From positions 1 to 5,009 of the forward strand of contig JACNJG010000091.1 of the NCBI GenBank assembly GCA_014382685.1: a stretch of DNA of 5,009 nucleotides, given 5' to 3'. Under the pieces are notes generated by a model that worked only from the letters and a program-made list of their open reading frames with translations, was not told the DNA's origin and ran no database searches. Below are positions 1 through 5,009 of this stretch, piece after piece (position 1 is the stretch's first letter; every line of letters starts with the position of its first letter). A program made the position numbers and the translations under genes. The stretch comes from Candidatus Cloacimonadota bacterium. GTDB taxonomy: Bacteria > Cloacimonadota > Cloacimonadia > JGIOTU-2.

Positions 1-62
1 AAATTATTTTGTCAATAAAATCATTCGACACGTGAAAGTAATATGTTTTAAACATTAAACCT

Positions 63-92
63 TTTAGATAATCGTTAATCTAAACAAACGAT
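63..92. repeat. two overlapping inverted repeats in the leader of the secreted-protein gene
   Basis: TTTAGAT at 63-69 pairs with ATCTAAA at 78-84 (7 bp, 8-base loop). ATCGTT at 71-76 pairs with AACGAT at 87-92 (6 bp, 10-base loop). The two pairings overlap, so they could not both form in one RNA. The first also overlaps GATAAT at 67-72, which resembles a -10 box but has no good -35 box 16-18 bases upstream. Both arms are AT-rich with few G:C pairs, so they are weak as RNA hairpins. An operator or chance are equally possible. The rest of the first 114 bases shows no gene. Confidence 0.35.
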
Positions 93-102
93 AAAAAATT
101 AC

Positions 103-109
103 AGGGTGG
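103..109 (+). promoter_or_regulatory. ribosome binding site deciding the ATG start at 115
   Basis: AGGGTGG lies five bases before ATG 115. An in-frame GTG at 106 lies inside this purine-rich element, so starting there would leave no ribosome binding site. Starting at 115 also gives a normal signal peptide beginning MKKRKIK. Confidence 0.6.
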
Positions 110-114
110 TTAAA

Positions 115-1290
115 ATGAAAAAAAGAAAGATTAAGAATGTCGTAATTTTCACCATTCTCCTTTCTCTAAGTGTACTTCTATTTTCCTCCCAGTCTATTGC
201 GGGTAATAATACAAAACTAACCAATAGTACGAAGCAAACAAATGCCAAAGATACACAGAAAGTTCAAAGTGAGAAGAAACAAGAGGACAAATCAAAATCA
301 ACCACAAAAGAAAAATCCTCTAATCCTACCAGCACAAAGAGCACTGAAGTAAAGAAGAACACCACAACTGATGATGAAAAGGATAAATCTACTGACAAGA
401 AAAAGCTCGTGGTGAAAATTTCCACTACAAAAAAGGTAGAGGATTCCAAAAACAAGATCCCGGTTGAAAAAAAAGAGATCCCATTTTCAAATAAAACTAT
501 CATCGAGAAAGCTTCTAATAAAACCGCTGACGACTCAAAACGATTGAATTTTGATAGTCAAAAAAAATACATATCAAAATCTGAGTCCATTACAAATACC
601 AAATCTAACACAGATAAGCAGAATACCATTAATCCTGAGATGATAAAAAATCCTTTAAACAAAGGTACTGTTACAAGTGACATCGACCATTATGTACCAC
701 GACAGACTATTGATGTCAATGAAATCGAGGAGCTCGATAACATTCAAATCATTATCTACAATAACATTGAATATCGATGGTATTACGGTTATTATTACTG
801 GCCCTGGGAAGGATGCTACAGACGGATTTGGCCGCCTTTTGGATTTCGAATAGGATGGCTTCCTCCTTACTACTATGCTTTTTGGTATCGTGATATCGGG
901 TATTATTATTGTTGCAATGTTTACTACATTTATGTTGAAGAGGACGAGGAGTATGTGGTAGTGCGTCCGCCGATCGGTGCAGTGGTCGAGACAATCCCGG
1001 ACTACAGTGAGAAATTGATCGTTGATGGTGAAACATACTTTATTGCTGATGCAATTCAATACAAAGCAGTTATCGTGAATGATGAGATCTGGTTCAAGGT
1101 CATCAAAGTCATCGATGAAGATGAATATGACATCGTGCAAATTCCTGTTGGAGCACTAATTGAAACCCTTCCGGAAGATCGAGAATTGATTTTGATCGAT
1201 GATCAAACTTATTATATTGCCGACAATGTACAATACAAAGCGGTTATTATGAATGATGAAATCTGGTTTAAAGTACTGAAAGTGGGATAA
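115..1290 (+). CDS. secreted Tyr/Trp-rich protein with two DUF6515-like C-terminal repeats
   Basis: Predicted exported protein of 391 residues, function unknown. Residues 1-29 form a signal peptide: a Lys/Arg-rich start, a hydrophobic core, and a likely type I signal peptidase site after Ser-Ile-Ala, with no lipobox Cys. Residues 30 to about 185 are a low-complexity Lys/Ser/Thr/Asn/Asp/Glu stretch, almost certainly disordered. Residues about 215-275 are packed with Tyr and Trp (for example YYGYYYWPWEG) and hold Cys234, Cys266 and Cys267. Two 48-residue repeats follow, at residues 285-332 and 343-390. Each starts with P-[IV]-G-A, then E-T-[IL]-P, then a T-Y-[FY]-I-A-D segment and NDEIWFKV. The PxGAxxxxLP plus VDGxTY pattern is typical of DUF6515-type cell-envelope proteins of Gram-negative bacteria, and that assignment comes from memory of the family. 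The long charged stretch may be a spacer crossing the periplasm or cell surface. The gene stands alone, with a 176-base gap after it. The disordered part is rich in A-runs, including two of eight bases. Confidence 0.8.
   Translation: MKKRKIKNVVIFTILLSLSVLLFSSQSIAGNNTKLTNSTKQTNAKDTQKVQSEKKQEDKSKSTTKEKSSNPTSTKSTEVKKNTTTDDEKDKSTDKKKLVVKISTTKKVEDSKNKIPVEKKEIPFSNKTIIEKASNKTADDSKRLNFDSQKKYISKSESITNTKSNTDKQNTINPEMIKNPLNKGTVTSDIDHYVPRQTIDVNEIEELDNIQIIIYNNIEYRWYYGYYYWPWEGCYRRIWPPFGFRIGWLPPYYYAFWYRDIGYYYCCNVYYIYVEEDEEYVVVRPPIGAVVETIPDYSEKLIVDGETYFIADAIQYKAVIVNDEIWFKVIKVIDEDEYDIVQIPVGALIETLPEDRELILIDDQTYYIADNVQYKAVIMNDEIWFKVLKVG
967..1110 (+). repeat. coding repeat copy A (48 codons), DUF6515-like
   Basis: This is the first of two tandem protein repeats, codons 285-332 of the secreted protein. 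Aligned without gaps to copy B, 29 of 48 residues are identical by my hand count, with the strongest conservation in the second half (QYKAVI, NDEIWFKV). The copies are separated by ten mostly acidic residues (1111-1140). In copy A the turn reads VDGETY, the form usual in such repeats. Confidence 0.85.
1141..1284 (+). repeat. coding repeat copy B (48 codons), DUF6515-like
   Basis: This is the second protein repeat, codons 343-390, ending two codons before the stop. It matches copy A in length and in the P-x-G-A, E-T-x-P, IAD, QYKAVI and NDEIWFKV blocks. The turn is IDDQTY rather than VDGETY, and the third base of many shared codons differs, so the duplication is old and both copies have been kept under protein-level constraint. 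Confidence 0.85.
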
Positions 1291-1382
1291 AAACCGATAG
1301 AATAAAGTACGAGGTTGGATCAAAAATAGAGAGGGATAACAGAGGTGTTCGTCGAGAAAAAGAAAAGGTGGAATTGAAATAT

Positions 1383-1413
1383 TTGACAAAGAATATACCA
1401 GTAAACCTATTAA
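1383..1413 (+). promoter_or_regulatory. candidate promoter for the peptidase-aminotransferase unit
   Basis: A perfect TTGACA (1383-1388) is followed after 19 bases by TATTAA (1408-1413), a 4-of-6 match to TATAAT. The spacing is longer than the usual 17, which lowers confidence. Transcription would begin near 1420, about 45 bases before the GTG start at 1467. The remainder of the 1291-1466 gap shows no gene, only very short open frames of under 20 codons, and no convincing terminator for the upstream gene. Confidence 0.35.
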
Positions 1414-1456
1414 CCAACTGAATTAATTATTGTTTAGTTTGAAATTACGATATTTT

Positions 1457-1462
1457 AGGAGA
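1457..1462 (+). promoter_or_regulatory. Shine-Dalgarno site selecting a GTG start
   Basis: AGGAGA lies four bases before GTG 1467. There is no in-frame ATG near this position; the first in-frame Met codon is residue 35, inside the catalytic domain. The GTG start is therefore well supported despite the slightly short spacing. Confidence 0.7.
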
Positions 1463-1466
1463 TATA

Positions 1467-2600
1467 GTGAATAGATTAGTTGATTATTTCATCTCATTAG
1501 TTGAAATTGATAGTGAATCCAAAGGTGAGAAAAAAGTAGCTGAAAAAATTGCGAATGATCTTTCTGAAATGGGTGCAGAAGTTATTTTTGATAATGCCCA
1601 TCATTCGACGCAGGGGAATGTAGGAAATCTTATAGCGAATTTCAAGGGGAAAATAAACAAAACTCCACTTCTTCTTTGTGCTCATACTGATACGGTTGGA
1701 CCTGGGAAAGGTATTAAGCCCGTCATAAAAGATGGTCTTATTTCAACTGATGGATCAACAGTTCTTGGTAGTGATGATAAGGCAGGAATTGCCCAGATCA
1801 TTGAAGCGATAAGGCGTCTTGACGAGGAAGGTTACGAATATGCGCCGATCCAGGTTTTGTTCACAATTTCTGAAGAGATCGGCCTGCTTGGTGCAAAGAA
1901 TCTTGATTATTCTCTTATTAAAGCTGAAGTCGGTTTTGCGCTTGACTGGAATGGAGTTGGTACGATCGTCACACATGCTCCCTCGTTGAATGTCTTTGAG
2001 ATCATCGTTACAGGTAAAGAAGCTCACTCAGGTGGATCTCCCGAAAAAGGCATCAATGCAATTCAGGTTGCAGGGGAAGCTCTTGGTAAGCTAAAACTTG
2101 GACGAATCGATTTTGAAACTACTGCTAATGTTGGAAATATCAAAGGTGGTCTTGCTCATAATATTATTCCGAAAGAGTGCTTTATCAGCGGAGAGGTGCG
2201 CAGTCACGATGAAGTAAAACTTGAAAAAGTAACTAATAACATCATAAAAACCTTTGAAGAAGTTGCTGCCAAGTATGAGGTGAAGTTTGATTCAAATGTA
2301 TTTAAAGCACACTCAAGTGCTCATGTGCTCAAAGATTTTGCTGCACTCAAGATCGATAAGAAAGAAGAGATCGTGAAGATTGCTGAACAGGCAGCAAGGA
2401 ATATCGGTATCGAACCTAAAATAGAGGTCGGTGGTGGCGGAAGCGATGCAAATGTGTTTTTCGAGCATGGACTTATTGTTCCAATTATAGGCACAGGCAT
2501 GAACGATGTTCATTCCACGAATGAAAATATTAAAATCGATGATATGGAAAAAGTAACCCAGTGGGTTATGGAAATTATAAAAGAATATAGTAAAAAATAA
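1467..2600 (+). CDS. M20-family metallopeptidase, PepT-like (tripeptidase / aminopeptidase T-like)
   Basis: Predicted cytoplasmic di-zinc exopeptidase of 377 residues, the usual length for PepT-like M20 enzymes. It would release amino acids from short peptides; the exact substrate cannot be read from sequence. The catalytic signature is complete: CAHTDT with His73 (metal) and Asp75, GSDDKAG with Asp103 as bridging ligand, ISEEIG with Glu136 (general base) and Glu137 (metal), ALDWNG with Asp160, and DVHSTNE with His349. Residues about 175-285 match the inserted dimerisation domain and begin with the conserved AHSGG segment (His187). A Gly-rich GGGGSDAN motif at about 322-329 precedes the last metal ligand. 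No signal peptide is present. Residue assignments come from known M20 structures, aligned by eye. The start is GTG, supported by AGGAGA. The gene lies 25 bases upstream of an aminotransferase gene and is probably co-transcribed with it. Other M20 activities (carboxypeptidase, amidohydrolase) remain possible, but the DDKAG and SEEIGLLGA forms favour the PepT-like branch. Confidence 0.9.
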   Translation: MNRLVDYFISLVEIDSESKGEKKVAEKIANDLSEMGAEVIFDNAHHSTQGNVGNLIANFKGKINKTPLLLCAHTDTVGPGKGIKPVIKDGLISTDGSTVLGSDDKAGIAQIIEAIRRLDEEGYEYAPIQVLFTISEEIGLLGAKNLDYSLIKAEVGFALDWNGVGTIVTHAPSLNVFEIIVTGKEAHSGGSPEKGINAIQVAGEALGKLKLGRIDFETTANVGNIKGGLAHNIIPKECFISGEVRSHDEVKLEKVTNNIIKTFEEVAAKYEVKFDSNVFKAHSSAHVLKDFAALKIDKKEEIVKIAEQAARNIGIEPKIEVGGGGSDANVFFEHGLIVPIIGTGMNDVHSTNENIKIDDMEKVTQWVMEIIKEYSKK

Positions 2601-2610
2601 ATACTTCGCA

Positions 2611-2619
2611 AAGAAGGGA
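2611..2619 (+). promoter_or_regulatory. ribosome binding site of the aminotransferase gene
   Basis: The purine-rich AAGAAGGGA lies six bases before ATG 2626, in the 25-base gap after the peptidase stop codon. The short gap leaves little room for a separate promoter and supports co-transcription. Confidence 0.55.
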
Positions 2620-2625
2620 CAAAAA

Positions 2626-3768
2626 ATGAAAAAATACTTATTAGCACCCGGTCCTACACCGGTTCCTGAAAAAATCCTGCAGGTAATGGCAGAGCCAATG
2701 GTTCATCACAGAACCCCTGCTTTCAAAGAAAAAGTAGGAAAAGTGATCGAAGGTCTGAAATATATCTTCCAGACCAAAAACGATGTATTAATTTTCTCAT
2801 CCAGCGGCACAGGCGCAATGGAAGGAGCTATGTCCAATGTGCTTAATCCAGGCGATAAAGCCATCATTATTCGCGGCGGAAAATTCGGTGAACGCTGGGG
2901 TGAGATCGCAGAAAAATTCGGTGCACAGCCACTGTATGTTGATATTGAATGGGGTACCGCTGTCGATCCTGCTCTAATCGAGAAACTTCTCAAGGAAAAT
3001 CCCGATGTAAAGGGTGTGTACACGCAACTTACAGAAACTTCAACTTGTAGTGTACAGCCCGTGAAAGAGCTTGGCGAGATCGTTAGTAAAACCAATGCAT
3101 TGCTCGTTATTGATGCAATTTCCGGACTCGGCGGACAGGAATTCTACATGGATGACTGGAAAGTGGACATCTGCGTTGCCGGCTCACAGAAAGGACTGAT
3201 GCTTCCTCCAGGACATGCCTATGCAGCGGTGAGCGAAAAAGCATGGAAAGTTATCGATGAATGCACCCAACCAAATTATTACTTTAATTGGAAGAAATAT
3301 CGCAAAAAATTAGCTACAAATACTGATCCATATACCGGTTCTGTGCTTCATATAAAAGGTCTGCTTGTTGCTATTGACATGATCAAAGAGCGCGGACTTG
3401 AAAATATGTTTTATCAGTACAAAGTGCTTGGAAAAGCAGTTCGGGCAGCAGTAGAAGCACTCGGTTTGGAAGTCTATGCACATCCTTCCTGTGATGTGGC
3501 AACAGCCGTCAAAGTTCCTGAATCAGTAGATGGGCTAGCACTGGTAAAGACACTCCGCGACAAATACGGCTTCACCATTGCAGGCGGACAAGCTCCCATC
3601 AAAGGAAAGATATTCCGTATTGCTCACATGGGTTATATCGAGATATTCGATATTATCTCGGTACTCTCTGCACTGGAAATCGTGCTTCACGAACTCGGAT
3701 GGAATTTCAAGTGGGGGGCAGGTCTTTCTGCAGCTCAGGAAATTTTCGCGAAAGAATACAAATTCTAA
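2626..3768 (+). CDS. class V PLP-dependent aminotransferase, alanine/serine--glyoxylate (pyruvate) type
   Basis: Predicted cytoplasmic aminotransferase of 380 residues, full length for the fold type I, class V group that moves amino groups between alanine or serine and glyoxylate or pyruvate. The start LLAPGPTPVP and MVHHRTPAF (residues 5-33) is the group's hallmark. SSGTGAMEGA (59-68) forms the phosphate-binding region, VIDAIS places Asp163 under the PLP pyridine nitrogen, and GSQKG places the Schiff-base lysine at Lys189. GGQAPIKGKIFRIAHMG (320-336) contains Arg331, the expected substrate carboxylate-binding residue. In the ETST segment (137-140) the next residue is Cys141, where Gly is common. 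The donor and acceptor cannot be fixed from sequence. Some relatives replace SerC in serine synthesis, and others were misnamed soluble hydrogenase 42 kDa subunit. A phosphoglycerate dehydrogenase neighbour would support serine synthesis, but none is in this window. Base composition is visibly richer in G+C than the preceding gene. A strong terminator follows the stop. Confidence 0.9.
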   Translation: MKKYLLAPGPTPVPEKILQVMAEPMVHHRTPAFKEKVGKVIEGLKYIFQTKNDVLIFSSSGTGAMEGAMSNVLNPGDKAIIIRGGKFGERWGEIAEKFGAQPLYVDIEWGTAVDPALIEKLLKENPDVKGVYTQLTETSTCSVQPVKELGEIVSKTNALLVIDAISGLGGQEFYMDDWKVDICVAGSQKGLMLPPGHAYAAVSEKAWKVIDECTQPNYYFNWKKYRKKLATNTDPYTGSVLHIKGLLVAIDMIKERGLENMFYQYKVLGKAVRAAVEALGLEVYAHPSCDVATAVKVPESVDGLALVKTLRDKYGFTIAGGQAPIKGKIFRIAHMGYIEIFDIISVLSALEIVLHELGWNFKWGAGLSAAQEIFAKEYKF

Positions 3769-3784
3769 GTTATAAAAACATTTC

Positions 3785-3819
3785 AAAGGCGGGTCCATTC
3801 CCGCCTTTCTTATTTTATT
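3785..3819 (+). terminator. intrinsic terminator after the aminotransferase gene
   Basis: AAAGGCGGG (3785-3793) and CCCGCCTTT (3800-3808) form a perfect 9-bp stem with a 6-base loop, TCCATT. A T-rich run, CTTATTTTATT, follows. It begins 16 bases after the stop codon at 3766-3768. The T-rich run leads straight into the ATG of the next gene. On the minus strand the run after the stem is also fairly T-rich, but there is no minus-strand gene for it to serve. Confidence 0.85.
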
Positions 3820-5009
3820 ATGCCTGTTAAAATACAATCCGTTACAACCGATACAATTGCCGATGAAATCGGGATCAAGTCAGAAGATATCCTTCTTTTA
3901 ATAAACGGACATGCAATTAATGATGAGCTTGATTATATATTTTATCAAGCAGATGAGCAGATAACGCTGAAGATTAAAAGGGGAGAAAGAACATTTACCC
4001 ATTTTTTCGAGAAGGATATCGATAAGGATATTGGACTTGAATTATTTCCTATGAAAGTTCGTAAGTGTGGTTGTAACTGCATTTTTTGCTTTGTTGATCA
4101 GATTCATCATGACGCACGACCATCGCTCAAAGTGAAGGATGATGACTTTCGGCTATCATTCTTTCATGGGAATTTTATCACACTTTCAAATTTAACCAAG
4201 AAAGATTATGAGAGAATCATCGAGCAGCATCTCTCACCTTTATATATTTCCGTACATACGACAAATGATGCACTGCGGCAGAAGATCATGCGGTATAAAA
4301 AAGAAATTTCAGTCATGGAGAAGCTTACATTCCTCGCAGAAAATGGTATTACCTTGCATACTCAGATCGTGCTTATTCCAGGTTGGAATGATGGCGTAGA
4401 ACTTGAGAGATCAGTATTTGATCTTGCTTCTCTCTATCCTGCGGTTCAGTCTGTTGGCGTTGTTCCGGTTGGTTTGACAAAATTCAGGAAATATCTAACT
4501 CCTCTCCAAAAAGTAAGCAAATCACAGGCAAAGGAAGTAGTTTTACAATCTGAAAAATGGAGAGCCCTGTTTCAGAAAAAATATGGTTCCGGAATTGTCT
4601 CACTTGCTGATGAATTCTTTCTTATTGCTGACTCACCTATTCCTGAAAATGAGTATTATGAGGGCTATCCACAGATCGAGAATGGTATCGGACTGGTGAG
4701 GGGTTTTCTTGATAATTGGGATGATTATTCCGATGAATTGCTCAAACAGTACAGCAATAAAAAAGTGCTTTTTGTGACAGGTGTATTATTCTACCCTATT
4801 TTAAATGAATTGATCGAGAAACTCAATTTAAAAGAAAAACAACTCTGGAAAGTCATCCAAGTTGAGAATGAATTTCTTGGTAAAGATGTTACAGTTGCCG
4901 GTTTGCTTGCAGGTCAAAATGTAATTAAAGCAATTCAAAAAGAAGAATATGATGTACTCTTGCTTCCTGATGAGATGTTCAATGTAGATGGAGTGACGTT
5001 GGATAATTT
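3820..5009 (+). CDS. DUF512 family protein: PDZ, radical-SAM-like Fe-S domain, DUF512 (3' end cut by window)
   Basis: The frame is open from ATG 3820 to the right edge, 396 codons without a stop; the family is usually about 430-450 residues, so only the C-terminal tip is missing. Residues about 4-55 form a degenerate PDZ domain (TIADEIGIKSEDILLLING, then DELDYIF). Residues 83-90 carry CxxxCxxC (Cys83, Cys87, Cys90) followed by FVDQ, the expected site of a [4Fe-4S] cluster, then KVKDDDFRLSF and HGNFITLSNL, which are DUF512-family hallmarks. The segment from 143 to 195 (SVHTT, LHTQIVLIPG, NDG) matches the radical-SAM-like barrel. DUF512 proper follows, with ADEFFLIAD (263-271), YPQIENGIGLVRGF (283-296), VTVAGLLAGQ (357-366) and LLLPDEMFN. 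The biochemical role of the family is not established; it is thought to be a cytoplasmic Fe-S protein. An in-frame TAA at 3766 and no ATG, GTG or TTG between it and 3820 fix the start, although no Shine-Dalgarno sequence is visible. An extra Cys85 lies inside the cluster motif. Confidence 0.9.
   Translation, partial: MPVKIQSVTTDTIADEIGIKSEDILLLINGHAINDELDYIFYQADEQITLKIKRGERTFTHFFEKDIDKDIGLELFPMKVRKCGCNCIFCFVDQIHHDARPSLKVKDDDFRLSFFHGNFITLSNLTKKDYERIIEQHLSPLYISVHTTNDALRQKIMRYKKEISVMEKLTFLAENGITLHTQIVLIPGWNDGVELERSVFDLASLYPAVQSVGVVPVGLTKFRKYLTPLQKVSKSQAKEVVLQSEKWRALFQKKYGSGIVSLADEFFLIADSPIPENEYYEGYPQIENGIGLVRGFLDNWDDYSDELLKQYSNKKVLFVTGVLFYPILNELIEKLNLKEKQLWKVIQVENEFLGKDVTVAGLLAGQNVIKAIQKEEYDVLLLPDEMFNVDGVTLDN

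Noticed and set aside
264..503. Minus-strand open frame of 79 codons opposite the disordered spacer
   Set aside because: Its Phe/Ser/Val-rich product is the complement of the Lys-rich coding strand; it has no ribosome binding site and no recognisable domain.
655..1140. Minus-strand open frames (655-1140 and 752-1036) opposite the aromatic and repeat region
   Set aside because: They mirror the Tyr/Asp/Ile-rich sense codons, overlap each other in different frames, and show no domain.
1291..1320. Terminator after the secreted-protein gene (AACC 1292-1295 with GGTT 1313-1316)
   Set aside because: Only four base pairs with a 17-base loop and no T-tract; too weak to call.
1291..1466. Possible small genes in the gap, such as GTG frames at 1345 and 1368
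   Set aside because: They encode only 10 and 17 residues, with low-complexity or promoter-overlapping sequence and no recognisable peptide type.
2706..3095. Minus-strand open frame of 129 codons inside the aminotransferase gene
   Set aside because: The sense strand encodes an unbroken aminotransferase with all catalytic motifs; the antisense product resembles no family I know.
3744..3753. Perfect 10-base palindrome TTTCGCGAAA near the end of the aminotransferase gene
   Set aside because: It lies in coding sequence for Phe-Ala-Lys, has no loop for a hairpin, and occurs only once; it is probably coincidental.
2626..3768. Naming the aminotransferase a soluble hydrogenase subunit
   Set aside because: That name is a historical misannotation in this family; the PLP lysine and aminotransferase motifs are clear and no metal-cluster motif is present.
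3578..3775. Plus-strand alternative frame overlapping the end of the aminotransferase gene
   Set aside because: It is a shifted frame over conserved catalytic-domain sequence, with no ribosome binding site or domain.
4208..4399. Plus-strand 63-codon open frame inside the DUF512 gene
   Set aside because: The DUF512 frame is continuous across it with family motifs (SVHTT, LHTQIVLIPG), so this is an out-of-frame shadow.

Overview
The window is AT-rich bacterial DNA with every supportable gene on the + strand. It holds three complete protein genes and one gene cut by the right edge. Protein family make-up and base composition would fit an anaerobic, amino-acid-using Gram-negative lineage, for example a Cloacimonadota-like or other FCB-group candidate phylum. 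That placement is a weak inference: there is no rRNA or other phylogenetic marker here.

Layout. Positions 1-114 are an AT-rich leader with two overlapping inverted repeats and no convincing promoter. Positions 115-1290 encode a secreted protein: signal peptide, long Lys/Ser/Thr-rich disordered stretch, a Tyr/Trp-rich segment, then two 48-residue tandem repeats resembling DUF6515-type proteins. A 176-base gap follows, with a TTGACA box and no evident terminator. Positions 1467-2600 encode an M20-family PepT-like metallopeptidase with all expected metal and catalytic residues. Only 25 bases later, 2626-3768 encodes a class V PLP-dependent aminotransferase of the alanine/serine--glyoxylate (pyruvate) group. 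A perfect 9-bp-stem intrinsic terminator follows. Directly after it, an open frame from 3820 to the right edge encodes the PDZ / radical-SAM-like / DUF512 protein, lacking only about its last few dozen residues.

How the genes may work together. The peptidase and aminotransferase are probably one transcription unit: small gap, good ribosome binding site, terminator after the second gene. A plausible reading is peptide breakdown feeding amino-group transfer, but the pairing alone does not prove a pathway. The secreted repeat protein and the DUF512 protein look like separate units. I see no mobile element, CRISPR array, tRNA or rRNA, and no convincing sign of a new defence or biosynthetic system. 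The most unusual points are the architecture of the first protein, the start codon of the DUF512 gene sitting in the T-tract of a terminator without a Shine-Dalgarno sequence, and a fourth cysteine inside its iron-sulfur motif.
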